DNA from: Natrinema salaciae
GTDB taxonomy: Archaea; Halobacteriota; Halobacteria; Halobacteriales; Natrialbaceae
Direction of reading: 5' to 3'
Assembly (NCBI RefSeq): GCF_900110865.1
Contig: NZ_FOFD01000003.1
Location: 186,001-250,000, forward strand
Length of the DNA stretch: 64,000 nt
The position numbers and the translations under genes were made by a program. The notes below the pieces were generated by a model that saw only the letters and a program-made list of their open reading frames with translations, was not told the origin of the DNA and searched no databases. This document shows, piece after piece, positions 1 through 9,190 of this stretch (positions are counted from its first letter, which is position 1; every line of letters begins with the position of its first letter).

Positions 1-149
1 GCGTATAATCCCGGGTGGAAATTCCAGATTTTCGGGATCGCTCGATCGGAATCGCCGACAGTGTCGTTGTCGAACTGATACCGGTCGCCGTTCCGTCCCG
101 CGGTTTCGGTAGACAACGGTATTTTTTGCCGGGCCCGACGACAACGGAA

Positions 150-160
150 GGGTTTACCTG
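150..160 (+). promoter_or_regulatory. Leaderless-type promoter element of serA
   Basis: A TTTA core lies about 29 bases before the serA start codon. In haloarchaea a TATA-like element at this distance usually gives a transcript that begins at or next to the start codon. The same spacing is seen before several other genes in this window. Confidence 0.5.
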
Positions 161-181
161 CTCCGCACGATTGTCTCGCGC

Positions 182-1768
182 ATGAAGGTTCTCGTCACGG
201 ACCCGATCGCAGATGCGGGTCTGGACGTACTCAGAGACGCCGGCCACGAGGTCGAGACGGGCTACGAACTCGAGGACGACGACCTCCTCGAGGCGGTATC
301 GGACGCACACGGCATGATCGTTCGCTCGGGAACGGAAGTCACCGAGGACGTCCTCGAGGCCGCCGAGGACCTGGTCATCGTCGGCCGAGCCGGGATCGGC
401 GTCGACAACATCGACATCGACGCCGCGAAAGACCACGGCGTCATCGTCGCCAACGCACCGGAAGGAAACGTTCGCGCGGCGGCCGAACACACCGTCGCGA
501 TGACGTTCGCGGCCGCTCGCTCCATCCCACAGGCACACATCCGCCTCAAAAACGGCGAGTGGGCGAAAAGCGACTACCTCGGAACCGAGCTCAACGGCAA
601 GACCCTGGGCGTCGTCGGCCTCGGCCGCGTCGGCCAGGAAGTCGCCAAGAAGCTCGACTCGCTGGGCATGGACATCGTCGCGTACGACCCGTACATCAGC
701 GAGGAGCGGGCCGACCGCATCGGTGCCGAACTCGTCGATCTCGAGGAGAGCCTCGAACGGGCGGACTTCCTCACGGTTCACACGCCGCTTACGCCGGAGA
801 CTGAAGGCCTGATCAGCGAGGACGAACTCGATCTGCTGGGCGACGGCTACCTGATCAACTGCGCCCGCGGCGGCGTCGTCGACGAGGACGCGCTGGCCGC
901 CAAGGTCGAGGACGGCACTCTCGCCGGTGCGGCGCTGGACGTCTTCGCCGAGGAACCGCTCTCGGCCGAGTCGCCGCTACTCGAGCACGACGAGATCATC
1001 GTCACGCCCCACCTCGGGGCCTCGACGGAAGCCGCACAGGAGAACGTCGCGACCTCGACGGCCTCGCAGGTCAACGCCGCGCTGATCGGCGAACCGGTCG
1101 CGAACGCGCTGAACGCGCCGTCGATCGACGAGAGCGCGTTCCCCCGCGTCCAGCCTTACATCGAGCTCGCGGAGACCGCCGGCAAGGTCGCCGCTCAGCT
1201 GCTCGAGGGCCGCATCGAAGACATCGAGGTCGTCTACGAGGGCGACATCGCCGACGAGGACGTCGAGTTCGTCACCGCGAGCGCGCTGAAGGGCGTCTTC
1301 CAGCCGCTCGAGTGGCAGGTCAACGCGGTCAACGCGCCCCAGATCGCGGAGGATCGCGGCGTCGACGTCACCGAATCCAAGACCCGCCAGGCCGAGGACT
1401 TCCAGAGTCTCGTCTCCGTGACCGTCAGCAACGACGACAGCGAGGTCTCGGTCGACGGAACGCTGTTCGCCGGCGACGACCCGCGCATCGTCCGTATCGA
1501 CGGCTACCGCGTCGACGCCATCCCCCACGGCCGGATGGTCGTCGCGCGCAACACGGACGAACCCGGCGTCATCGGTCTCATCGGCTCCGTGATGGGCGAC
1601 CACGGCGTCAACATCGCCGGCATGTTCAACGCCCGCGAAACCATCGGCGGCGAGGCGCTGACCGTCTACAACGTCGACAGCGAGGTCCCCGCGGACGCGA
1701 AGGAGGAACTCGAGTCCGACGAGCGGATCATCGCCATCAACGACATCACGCTGAACGGCCAGGCCTGA
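182..1768 (+). CDS. serA: D-3-phosphoglycerate dehydrogenase
   Basis: Catalyses the NAD-dependent oxidation of 3-phosphoglycerate to 3-phosphohydroxypyruvate, the first step of serine synthesis, in the cytoplasm. The 528 residues have the full long-form layout: a split substrate domain, a Rossmann domain with GLGRVG near residues 146-151, the CARGG segment near 227-231 carrying the substrate arginine, and the catalytic histidine in TPHLGA (about residue 277). An intervening allosteric substrate-binding domain (roughly 310-445) and a C-terminal ACT domain (from about 450, with EPGVIGLIG) follow; ACT domains in this family commonly bind serine for feedback control. The ATG start fits the family N-terminus and a promoter element 29 bases upstream. 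The gene stands alone, without other serine genes nearby. Confidence 0.97.
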   Translation: MKVLVTDPIADAGLDVLRDAGHEVETGYELEDDDLLEAVSDAHGMIVRSGTEVTEDVLEAAEDLVIVGRAGIGVDNIDIDAAKDHGVIVANAPEGNVRAAAEHTVAMTFAAARSIPQAHIRLKNGEWAKSDYLGTELNGKTLGVVGLGRVGQEVAKKLDSLGMDIVAYDPYISEERADRIGAELVDLEESLERADFLTVHTPLTPETEGLISEDELDLLGDGYLINCARGGVVDEDALAAKVEDGTLAGAALDVFAEEPLSAESPLLEHDEIIVTPHLGASTEAAQENVATSTASQVNAALIGEPVANALNAPSIDESAFPRVQPYIELAETAGKVAAQLLEGRIEDIEVVYEGDIADEDVEFVTASALKGVFQPLEWQVNAVNAPQIAEDRGVDVTESKTRQAEDFQSLVSVTVSNDDSEVSVDGTLFAGDDPRIVRIDGYRVDAIPHGRMVVARNTDEPGVIGLIGSVMGDHGVNIAGMFNARETIGGEALTVYNVDSEVPADAKEELESDERIIAINDITLNGQA

Positions 1769-1881
1769 TCGGTGGCGGACGGGGTCCGAATACCCGCGGT
1801 CGCCGCAACGACTGCCCCAAACCGAACCCACCGCCGATCGGACAGTCCGTCCGTTCGTGAGCGCTCTTTATTGCCCGCGAG

Positions 1882-1903
1882 CGCCTCCTTCCCGTAGGAG
1901 GCG
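1882..1903 (+). promoter_or_regulatory. Hairpin covering the ribosome binding site
   Basis: A perfect 7-bp stem (CGCCTCC at 1882-1888 with GGAGGCG at 1897-1903) with an 8-base loop contains the GGAGG Shine-Dalgarno sequence at 1897-1901, just ahead of the ATG at 1910. When the stem is closed the ribosome binding site would be hidden. It could be a translation control hairpin, or a chance GC-rich palindrome. Confidence 0.45.
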
Positions 1904-1909
1904 AGAGAC

Positions 1910-2179
1910 ATGGCAATTCCGTACCGCGGTCCAGGACAGTACCCGACCGAGAGCGACCGAGAGGACGCCGCAACCACGAAGTGGGGGCTCAGAGAGGGGA
2001 TCGGACTCTCGATCGCCTCGATCTTCGGGTTACTGCTGCTGGTCGTCGGACTCATGCTGGCCTCGGGACTGGTCGCGGCGGCGAGCACGGACGCGGTCAC
2101 GGCCGCCGTGACGATCGGCTTCCTGCTGTTCGCGGTCGTGCTACTCGTCGTCGGCCGCTGGAGCTGGAACGGACGCTGA
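1910..2179 (+). CDS. Small two-helix membrane protein
   Basis: Protein of 89 residues. A short polar N-terminus (about 30 residues) is followed by two strongly hydrophobic segments, roughly residues 31-56 and 62-82, so it is probably an integral membrane protein with both ends on the same side. I recognise no functional family. The start is supported by a GGAGG ribosome binding site 8 bases upstream, unusual here because most neighbours look leaderless, and that site lies inside a hairpin. It sits alone between serA and hisI on the same strand. Confidence 0.7.
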   Translation: MAIPYRGPGQYPTESDREDAATTKWGLREGIGLSIASIFGLLLLVVGLMLASGLVAAASTDAVTAAVTIGFLLFAVVLLVVGRWSWNGR

Positions 2180-2284
2180 GACCGACTTTGCCCTTTGTCC
2201 CGGTTCTTCGTCCCGATTCTCGAGCGACGCACTCGCGGTCTCCGCAGCAAAAGACCTATCGCTCGGCCGACCGATATCCCGAGT

Positions 2285-2653
2285 ATGGACGACGACGTTG
2301 CGGTCGACTTCGGCGAGGACGGACTCGTCCCCGCAGTGGCACAGGACGTCGACACCGGCGAGGTGCTCATGCTCGCGTACGTCTCGCCGGACGCCCTCGA
2401 GCGGACCCGCGAGACCGGCCGCGCGCACTACTACTCCCGGAGCCGGGACGAACTCTGGGAGAAGGGGGCGACCAGCGGCCACGTTCAGGACGTCGCCGAG
2501 GTCCGAGTCGACTGCGACGCCGACACCCTTCTCTACCTGGTCGACCAGGAGGGCGGCGCGTGTCACACCGGCCACCGGTCGTGTTTCTACCGGACGATCG
2601 ACGGGGAGACCGTCGGCGAACAGGTGTTCGATCCCGACGCCGTCTACGAGTGA
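2285..2653 (+). CDS. hisI: Phosphoribosyl-AMP cyclohydrolase
   Basis: Opens the adenine ring of phosphoribosyl-AMP in the third step of histidine synthesis. The 122 residues match a stand-alone HisI domain without the HisE part. Visible landmarks are the DCDAD metal site, the SGHVQDV segment and the zinc-ligand stretch CHTGHRSC. I chose the ATG at 2285 because the protein then begins just before the conserved [11 protein letters not shown] region; an in-frame upstream extension (from 2195) has no family similarity. It lies one base before the next gene, so the two are probably co-transcribed. The other his genes in the window (hisA, hisB) are more than 35 kb away. Confidence 0.95.
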   Translation: MDDDVAVDFGEDGLVPAVAQDVDTGEVLMLAYVSPDALERTRETGRAHYYSRSRDELWEKGATSGHVQDVAEVRVDCDADTLLYLVDQEGGACHTGHRSCFYRTIDGETVGEQVFDPDAVYE

Positions 2654-2654
2654 G

Positions 2655-3833
2655 ATGAGCGAGCGCGTCCCTCCCTCTGACGCCCGCTCGGACGCACGCG
2701 CCGGGGCTGCTGACGAGCCGACGCCCTTCGAAGCGCTCGAGGCCGCCCGCCAGCGCCTCGAGACGGTCGAGACGCGGATCGCGGACCACGGGTCCGAGAC
2801 CGTCGAGGAGGTCACGACGGCCTACCGGAACGCGACGACGCTGCTGGACGACTACGTCGACCGGGCGACGGGAACCGGCAAGGAGAACTTCCAGGCCTAC
2901 ATCGAGCTCGAGGGGAAGTTCGACGGGCTGGTCTCGGGGTTGGCCGACGATCTCCCGGAACGCGACGCCTTCGAGAACGCCCTCGAAGCGATCGACAAGC
3001 GACGGCTCAGCGAGTCGGATTTCGAACGGGCCCGCGACGCGCTCGTGCCGGCCGCCGCGTACGCCGACCTGCTCGAGGAGCGCGAGGCGGCCAAGGAAGA
3101 GCTGGCGGAAGCTCGCACAGCCGCGGCCAAGCGCCGTCGGACCGTCGACGACGAGATCGACCGGCGGGAACGGCTGCTCGAACTCTCGAACGCCGATCTG
3201 GACGCGCCGGTCGAGCGCCTCCGCGAGCCGATCGAGGCGTACAACGAGGCCATCCGCGAGGGCGTCCGCGAGTATCGACTCGAGGCCAGCGCACGCGAGG
3301 TGTTCGACCTGCTCGAGCGAAGCCGGTGGTACCCGTTCGTGACCTACGAACAGCCGCCCGACGAGCTGGTGGACTACGTCCGCGAGAACCCGGCCGGCGA
3401 GTACACGATCCCCGAACTGCTCGAGTACGCCGACTACTCCCGGTCGAAGCTCTCCCACTACGTCGAGAGCGCGGACGAACTCAAGCGCAACGTGGCGACC
3501 CAGCAGACGTATCTCGACGGCGTCGACGCCGAACCGCTGACGATCGACTGGCCGCCGGGACCGGCCGGCGAACTCCGCTGTCGGACGCGGGAGTACCGTC
3601 CGTTCGTCGCCCGGATCGCCGACGAGGAGACGGTCGCGGCCCTGCGCGACGTCCGCCTGCTCGCGACCGACCCCGACTACGACCGCCTCCAGACCGCCGC
3701 ACAAGCGGTGGCACAGCTCAGCCCCGGCGAGCGCGAGCGGCTGGCCGACGGCCGCGTCGCGGACGAACTCGAGTCCCTGCGGGCCGAACGGGAACGACTC
3801 GAGGAGGCGCTCGCGGTCGACGACCCGATCTGA
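2655..3833 (+). CDS. Coiled-coil haloarchaeal protein of unknown function
   Basis: A 392-residue, strongly acidic cytoplasmic protein. The ATG at 2655 is one base after the hisI stop, which suggests translational coupling. Residues from about 20 to 220 are rich in long charged helices with heptad character (predicted coiled coil). Near residues 245-285 there is a helix-turn-helix-like stretch (YTIPELLEYADYSRSKLSHY). The C-terminus returns to a charged helix. The layout resembles a protein seen widely in haloarchaea beside hisI, but its role is unknown to me; a structural or DNA-associated scaffold role is only a guess. Confidence 0.8.
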   Translation: MSERVPPSDARSDARAGAADEPTPFEALEAARQRLETVETRIADHGSETVEEVTTAYRNATTLLDDYVDRATGTGKENFQAYIELEGKFDGLVSGLADDLPERDAFENALEAIDKRRLSESDFERARDALVPAAAYADLLEEREAAKEELAEARTAAAKRRRTVDDEIDRRERLLELSNADLDAPVERLREPIEAYNEAIREGVREYRLEASAREVFDLLERSRWYPFVTYEQPPDELVDYVRENPAGEYTIPELLEYADYSRSKLSHYVESADELKRNVATQQTYLDGVDAEPLTIDWPPGPAGELRCRTREYRPFVARIADEETVAALRDVRLLATDPDYDRLQTAAQAVAQLSPGERERLADGRVADELESLRAERERLEEALAVDDPI

Positions 3834-3935
3834 GCGACCGCGCGAGCGGCTGACGGCCGCCCACCAGCGCCTCGAGAGCGAGTCGTCGCCGCCCGTCGGC
3901 CCCGCATTTTAGCCGTCTTCGGCCGAAGACCACGT

Positions 3936-4331
3936 ATGACCAGACACGTCCTCGTCCCGATGGACGACTCCGACCCGTCGCGGGCGGCCCTCGAGCACGC
4001 CCTCGAGTGGGTGCCCGCCGGTCGGCTGACGGTGGTCCACGCGATCGACGATCTCGAGGCGGACTACGGCAGTATCGTCTCGGGGGACGACGAACCCGCG
4101 TTCTTCGCCGACGTCCAGGCGCTCGCCGACGAGTACGACCGCTCCATCGAAACGAACGTGATCGAAGGCCAGGGGACGGCGGACGCGATTCTCGAGTACG
4201 TCGCCGAGGCGGACGTCGACGCGATCGTCATGGGGAGCGAGGGGAAAGCCGGCGTCTCGCGGGTGTTGCTGGGCAGCGTCGCGGAGGCGGTCACCCGCCG
4301 GGCGGACGTTCCGGTGACGATCGTTCCGTGA
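3936..4331 (+). CDS. Universal stress protein (UspA family)
   Basis: A single-domain UspA-type protein of 131 residues. It starts with the typical VLVPMDDSDPS strand and ends with the nucleotide-binding pattern MGSEGKAG...LLGS followed by ADVPVTIVP, which is the ATP-binding version of the fold. Such proteins act in the cytoplasm as dimers in stress or metabolic signalling; the partner cannot be read from the sequence. It is monocistronic as far as can be seen. Confidence 0.93.
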   Translation: MTRHVLVPMDDSDPSRAALEHALEWVPAGRLTVVHAIDDLEADYGSIVSGDDEPAFFADVQALADEYDRSIETNVIEGQGTADAILEYVAEADVDAIVMGSEGKAGVSRVLLGSVAEAVTRRADVPVTIVP

Positions 4332-4643
4332 CGATGTCCAGCGCGAACACTCGAGACGACATCCGATGAAAGAGCGATCACCTGGCCCCCGCCGACGGCC
4401 GAGTACGGCGGGTAGTGAAACAAATTCCAGGATGGTTCTTGCGCTCTAAGAAGCTATGAACGGTCCCGAACGAGCGCGGACAGGCAGGTCGATCGGACCG
4501 TAGATCGTACGAGACGGGAGCGAACGACGACGCGGGGACGGTTCCACCTCCTGCAACCCGCCCGAAGGACGAATCCGGCCGGTGACTTCCAGACAGAATT
4601 TCCCATCCGGCTCCGCCAAAGGCTATTTGACACGTCGTGAGAA
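4332..4643. other. Intergenic region, about 310 bases
   Basis: No convincing gene on either strand. The end of the region (GGCTATTTGACA near 4621-4632) is AT-richer than its surroundings and may hold the promoter of the surface-protein gene that follows. Confidence 0.4.
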
Positions 4644-5684
4644 ATGACAGCCGAGATGTGTCGGATACAGAGACGAAAATTGTTGACACTGACAGTAGCC
4701 GGGGGGACAGGGGTCGTCGGAACCGTTGTGGGTGCCGCAAGCAGCGGCGCCGCCGCAGTCGACATCAAGCACTCGAGCGCGACATCGACGGTTGTGGGAC
4801 CGGGCGCGGCGTCGGAGACCATCACCGTCAGTACCACCGGAGGTGGCCTATTCGAGTTCGGGGGAGACGCCGATCGGTCGCTTCGGGTCCGCAACGCCGC
4901 GACGGGCAAGACGACCACGTTCAAACCGGACGGGGACGGGGAAACGTACGCGACCGATCACGTGATAATCTTTACCGGTTCGCTGGAGGAGGTCCCGTCG
5001 ATGGACGGACTCGTCGATGTCCGAACGCCGGAGGGAAGCGAGTCCTCCGTCACCGTCAGCGGTTCATACAGCGGTGATAGGGGGATATTCACGGACCAGA
5101 CGTTCGCCCCGTACATCGTCGAACTCCTCGACGGATCGGGGACCGTCGTTTCGACGACCGGCGAGAAAGTATACGGGACCAACTACGAGTGGGAGTTCGA
5201 TCAAGACGGAGCGACAGTGACGATTACTCGAGACGAGGAAGTCGACGAAAGCTGGCTCGTCGAATTCGAAATCGAGAACGACTCGAGCGGAGATATACAG
5301 GCTGTCCCTCACGAGGACGGCGACGACGTCTTCGAAATTCCTCTCGATGAATTCAACGTCGACGATGGCGAGTACGAGTGGGAAATGATCATCTACAACG
5401 GGCCGAACTCGTCGGACGAGGACATCGCGATCCGTCTCCCAGGAGGGGACGAGCAACTCGTCACGATCGGGGCCGCTGATGAGGGTACCGACGGTGACTC
5501 CGGTAATACCGAATCCAACGGCGACTCTAACAGTTCCGAATCTGCCGATAACACCAGTGATACCGAATCCAACGGCGATTCCGCGCCCGGCGGTGACGGG
5601 ATGCCCGGCTTCGGACCCGTTGCCACGATCGCGGGCCTCGCCGGTGGCTACGCGCTGATTCGACGGTCCGAAGACGAGACGTAA
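4644..5684 (+). CDS. PGF-CTERM anchored surface protein
   Basis: A secreted protein of 346 residues. The N-terminus has a twin-arginine-like signal (RRKLLTLTVAGG) followed by an alanine-rich stretch; the ATG at 4656 (MCRIQRR) is an equally good start. The body, about residues 35-270, is beta-rich and acidic with no enzyme motif that I recognise. A linker rich in Asp, Ser and Asn (about 275-315) leads to MPGFGPVATIAGLAGG plus a basic end, the layout of a PGF-CTERM tail, which archaeosortase A removes while attaching the protein to a membrane lipid. It probably sits at the cell surface. It converges on the phosphohexomutase gene with only 9 bases between. Confidence 0.85.
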   Translation: MTAEMCRIQRRKLLTLTVAGGTGVVGTVVGAASSGAAAVDIKHSSATSTVVGPGAASETITVSTTGGGLFEFGGDADRSLRVRNAATGKTTTFKPDGDGETYATDHVIIFTGSLEEVPSMDGLVDVRTPEGSESSVTVSGSYSGDRGIFTDQTFAPYIVELLDGSGTVVSTTGEKVYGTNYEWEFDQDGATVTITRDEEVDESWLVEFEIENDSSGDIQAVPHEDGDDVFEIPLDEFNVDDGEYEWEMIIYNGPNSSDEDIAIRLPGGDEQLVTIGAADEGTDGDSGNTESNGDSNSSESADNTSDTESNGDSAPGGDGMPGFGPVATIAGLAGGYALIRRSEDET

Positions 5685-5693
5685 CGACTGCGT

Positions 5694-7070
5694 TCAGACG
5701 TCGGCCTTCGCGTCGGCCAGCGCCTCGTACATGTCGCTGGCGAGTTCCTCCGCCCGGTCGCCCTCGCGGGCCTCGGCGTAGATCCGGACGAGCGGTTCGG
5801 TTCCGGATGGGCGGGCGAGCACCCACGCGTCGCCGTGGTCCAGCCGGTAGCCGTCGCGGGTGTTGAGTTCCGCGTCGGCGGCCTGGGCCTGGTTGGCCGC
5901 CGCGTCGAGCATCGCGTCGCGTTCGGCCGTCGACTCGTACTCGATGTTGCGCCGCACGTTGACGTAGCCGTCGTAGGGGGCGACGATCTCGCTGACCGGC
6001 CGCTCGGCGACCAGCGCGAGGAATCGCGCGGCCGTATACGCGCCGTCCCGCGAGAGCCGGTAGCCGGGGAAGAAGATCCCGCCGTTACCCTCTCCCGCGA
6101 CCGGAACCCGCTCGCCCTTGTCCTCGAGTTCCTCGATGCGGGTGATGATGTTCGTCGAGCCGATGGGGGTGAGCTCGAGTTCGGCTCCGATCTCGGTGAC
6201 GACGTCGACGAGCCGCTGGGAGACGTTGACGGCCGAGACGGTGGTGTCGCCGGCCTCGAGTTCGGCGGCTGCGAGCGCGGCGAGGGTGGCGTCGCCCTCG
6301 ACGTACTCGCCGTGTTCGTCGAAGAAGATGGCGCGGTCGGCGTCGCCGTCGTGGGCGATGCCGACGTCGGCGTCGGTCGCGCGGACGAGCCGGCCAAGAT
6401 CCACGAGGTTGTCGGGAACTGGCTCCGGATCGCGACCGGGGAAGTGTCCGTCGGGCTGGGCGTTGACCGTGACGACGCGACAGCCGAGTTCGCGGAAGAA
6501 CTCGGGGCTCGTCAGCGCTCCCGCGCCGTGGCCCGGATCGAGCGCGACGGTGAGCTCCGCGTCGGCGATCGCCTCCCGGTCCGCGGCGGCGAGCAGTTCG
6601 TCGACGTACTCCCGCCTGACGCCGTCGATCTCGCGGACACATCCCGTCTCGTCCCAGGGCGCGACGGTGAACGACTCCGCGAGCAGCGTCTCCTCGATCG
6701 TCTCGAGGTCGGCGACCGCGAGTTCGACGCCGTCGGCCCCGACGAGTTTGACGCCGTTGTACGGCGGCGGGTTGTGCGAGGCCGTGATGACGATTACCGG
6801 CACGCCCTCCCGTTCGGCGTAGGCCTGTGCACCCGGCGTGGGAACGATCCCGAGGCGGTCGATGTCGATTCCCGTACTTGCGAGCCCGCTGGCGGCCGCA
6901 TCGGCCAGCATTCGGCCGGTGTGGCGCGTGTCGCGGGCGATGGCAACCCGGTCCCCACCGTGACCGTCACCCCAGGTCGTCCCGGCCGCTTTCGCGACGC
7001 GCAGGACGAACGCGGGCGTCAACTCCTCGTTTGCGACGCCCCGCGTCCCGCTGGATCCGAAGACTTGCAT
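5694..7070 (-). CDS. Phosphohexomutase (phosphoglucosamine or phosphoglucomutase/phosphomannomutase family)
   Basis: Moves phosphate between the C1 and C6 hydroxyls of a hexose or hexosamine. The 458 residues carry all four family sites: N-terminal GSSGTRGV, the phosphoserine loop TASHNPPPYNG, the magnesium loop DGDADR, the sugar-binding GEGNGG, and the phosphate-binding RPSGTEP near the C-terminus. The start at 7070 gives the usual MQVFGSSGTRG beginning; in-frame sequence further upstream is unrelated. Substrate choice between glucosamine, glucose and mannose cannot be decided here. The product would feed surface glycan and nucleotide-sugar synthesis. Confidence 0.95.
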   Translation of the reverse strand: MQVFGSSGTRGVANEELTPAFVLRVAKAAGTTWGDGHGGDRVAIARDTRHTGRMLADAAASGLASTGIDIDRLGIVPTPGAQAYAEREGVPVIVITASHNPPPYNGVKLVGADGVELAVADLETIEETLLAESFTVAPWDETGCVREIDGVRREYVDELLAAADREAIADAELTVALDPGHGAGALTSPEFFRELGCRVVTVNAQPDGHFPGRDPEPVPDNLVDLGRLVRATDADVGIAHDGDADRAIFFDEHGEYVEGDATLAALAAAELEAGDTTVSAVNVSQRLVDVVTEIGAELELTPIGSTNIITRIEELEDKGERVPVAGEGNGGIFFPGYRLSRDGAYTAARFLALVAERPVSEIVAPYDGYVNVRRNIEYESTAERDAMLDAAANQAQAADAELNTRDGYRLDHGDAWVLARPSGTEPLVRIYAEAREGDRAEELASDMYEALADAKADV

Positions 7071-7175
7071 CACGTGGTAGTCTGACCGGCCACCCCAAAG
7101 GGATTCCGCAAACCGACCGGCGTGCTGGCCGATCGCCGACGGAACGTTTTCGGCCCGTCCCCCCGACGGGTCCGT

Positions 7176-8075
7176 ATGGACTCGATCGAGGAGAAACGCG
7201 TCTACGGCGACCGCGAGGGCGCGGTCACCGCCTACGTCGCGAGCGCGATGGGAGTCGTCCGCGTCCGCGTCGCCGGCGACACCGTCGGCGAATTCGGCCT
7301 CTGCGAGCGCTGCGAGGCTCGAGACATCGCGGCGACCCGCGACGCCGTCGCCATCGCGACCGACGAGGACGTCAGGGTACACGAGGTCGCGAACGAGGCG
7401 GCCGCCGAGACCGGCGACGGCGACGCGGCCGACGAAACGTTCGTCGAAGCGGGGTTCGGCCCGGCGGTCGCCGTCGGCTACGACGACGGCGATCTGATCG
7501 CGGCCAGTCCGGACGGCCGCGTCGCGTGTCGGGCGGCTGGAGCCGAGGAGTGGACCACGCTCGAGGACGTCCCTGTGGCAACGGTGCGCGCGATCGACGG
7601 CGACCTCGTCGGTACCGACAACGGCGTCTACCGCGTTCACGAGGGCAGGCTCGATCACGCCGGGCTGACGGACGTGCGGGACGTCTCGGCCGCCGGCGTC
7701 CCGCTGGCCGCCACCGCCGACGGACTCTACAAGCTGGGCAACGGCTGGATGGCGGTCCTCGAGCCAGCGTTCGAGACCGTCGCGGCGGACCCCCGCTCTC
7801 GACCCGGCCGACTCGAGCGTGCACACGCGGTCGCCGGCGAGACGATCTACGAGTACGCGGCCGACGACGACGAGTGGCGGGAGCGCGAGCCCGACGGCTC
7901 GGGCGAGACGGTCGTCGGATTCGGCTACGGCGACGAACGCTACGCGGTCACCGAGTCGGGGACCTTCCTGTCCTCGAGCGACGGCGGCTGGCGACGGCGG
8001 CTGCTCGGCATCACCGACGTGGTCGGGATGGCCGTCCCCGCGACGGTCCCGGACGCGACCGCCGCGGAACGATGA
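7176..8075 (+). CDS. Haloarchaeal beta-propeller-like protein (HVO_0234 type)
   Basis: A 299-residue acidic protein built from short repeating strands with recurring pairs such as DGD.V and GV.RV.EG, consistent with a small beta-propeller. From memory it resembles the HVO_0234 family, a haloarchaeal protein of unknown function often placed before prs, as here. I set the start at 7176 (MDSIEEKRVYGD); in-frame residues before it are arginine-rich and atypical. No signal peptide or membrane segment is visible, so it is probably cytoplasmic. The last 25 bases of the gene, including the stop, are part of a 57-bp tandem duplication. Confidence 0.72.
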   Translation: MDSIEEKRVYGDREGAVTAYVASAMGVVRVRVAGDTVGEFGLCERCEARDIAATRDAVAIATDEDVRVHEVANEAAAETGDGDAADETFVEAGFGPAVAVGYDDGDLIAASPDGRVACRAAGAEEWTTLEDVPVATVRAIDGDLVGTDNGVYRVHEGRLDHAGLTDVRDVSAAGVPLAATADGLYKLGNGWMAVLEPAFETVAADPRSRPGRLERAHAVAGETIYEYAADDDEWREREPDGSGETVVGFGYGDERYAVTESGTFLSSSDGGWRRRLLGITDVVGMAVPATVPDATAAER

Positions 8076-8174
8076 GCTGACGCTCCGACGGCGACCGCGA
8101 CGGCACCGGACGCGACCGCCGCGGAACGATGAGCTGACGCTCCGACGGCGACCGCGACGGCACCGGACGCGACC
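8051..8174. repeat. 57-bp perfect tandem duplication at a gene end
   Basis: The block 8051-8107 is repeated without a mismatch at 8108-8164, and the first 10 bases recur again at 8165-8174. Each copy carries the end of the propeller gene (...ATAAER-stop), so the second copy is a duplicate of the terminal codons and stop lying outside the gene. It appears to be a recent slippage or unequal crossover product. Confidence 0.95.
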
Positions 8175-8189
8175 GGGAGAACGAAAGCG

Positions 8190-8197
8190 GGTTTACC
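8190..8197 (+). promoter_or_regulatory. Leaderless-type promoter element of prs
   Basis: GGTTTACC lies about 28 bases before the prs start codon, directly after the 57-bp tandem duplication, so the duplication stops just short of the promoter. Confidence 0.45.
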
Positions 8198-8218
8198 CCC
8201 CGGGCTGTCCCACCGAAT

Positions 8219-9076
8219 ATGATCGTCAGCGGATCCGCGTCGCAGGCTCTCGCCGCGGCGCTCGCACGCGAACTCGAGGAGCCGCTCGCCGCCGTCGAGT
8301 ACGACCGCTTTCCCGACGGCGAACTGCTCGCCGCCGTCCCCGGGGTGGCCGACGCCGAGCCGGACCGGGCGGTGATCGTCGCGTCGACCGTCTCGAGCGA
8401 CGCCCACCTCGAGGTGCTCCAGTTGCAAGACGCCGTCCGCGAGGCCGGCATCGAGGAGGTCGTTACCGTTCTCCCCTACATGGGTTACGGGCGGCAGGAC
8501 GAGGCCTTCGAACCGGGCCATCCCGTGTCCGCGCGTGCGATCGCACGCGCGATTTCGACCGGTACCGACCGCGTGTTGACGGTCGATCCCCACGAAGAAG
8601 CGGTCTGTGAGTTCTTCGAGCCGACAGCGACCGCCGTCGACGCGGCGGGGCAGCTGGCCGAACCGCTCCCGGCCGATCTCGCCGATCCGGTCTTCCTCTC
8701 CCCCGACGCGGGGGCGATCGAGCTCGCCGAAACGACCAGAGACGCATACGGCGCGGGCGAAACAGACTACTTCGAGAAGACCCGTCTCTCCGGGACGGAG
8801 GTCGAAATATCCCCCAGCGACGTCGACGTGGCCGGTCGCGACGTGATCGTCGTCGACGACATCATCGCGACGGGGTCGACGATGAGCGAGGCCGTCACCC
8901 TCCTCCGGGATCGCGACGTCGGTCGCGTCTTCGTCACCTGCGTCCACCCCTTGCTCGCCCGCGACGCCGTCACGAAGCTCTCGCGGGCTGGGGTCGAAGC
9001 GATCTACGGCACCGACACGATCGAGCGAGGCGTCGAGACCGTCTCCGTCGCGCCGGTGCTCGCTGCTCATCTGTAA
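8219..9076 (+). CDS. prs: Ribose-phosphate pyrophosphokinase
   Basis: Makes PRPP from ribose 5-phosphate and ATP, the precursor for nucleotides, histidine and tryptophan. The 285 residues are the short archaeal form. Visible features are the YMGYGRQD loop, DPHEE in the catalytic flap region, and the PRPP-binding signature VVDDIIATGSTM. The start ATG is 28 bases after a TTTA element and gives the usual short N-terminus (MIVSGSASQ). The product links to hisI, hisA, hisB and upp elsewhere in this window, all of which use PRPP or its derivatives. Confidence 0.96.
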   Translation: MIVSGSASQALAAALARELEEPLAAVEYDRFPDGELLAAVPGVADAEPDRAVIVASTVSSDAHLEVLQLQDAVREAGIEEVVTVLPYMGYGRQDEAFEPGHPVSARAIARAISTGTDRVLTVDPHEEAVCEFFEPTATAVDAAGQLAEPLPADLADPVFLSPDAGAIELAETTRDAYGAGETDYFEKTRLSGTEVEISPSDVDVAGRDVIVVDDIIATGSTMSEAVTLLRDRDVGRVFVTCVHPLLARDAVTKLSRAGVEAIYGTDTIERGVETVSVAPVLAAHL

Positions 9077-9190
9077 CTAAACGGTTAAGTGGCCCCCAGA
9101 CACTGCCTTAGATGTTAGCGCGTGGCAGTGACGGCGCTGCCACACCCACCGAACGCGCGGGAGTACGCGACCACACACCGACACGGCCAG

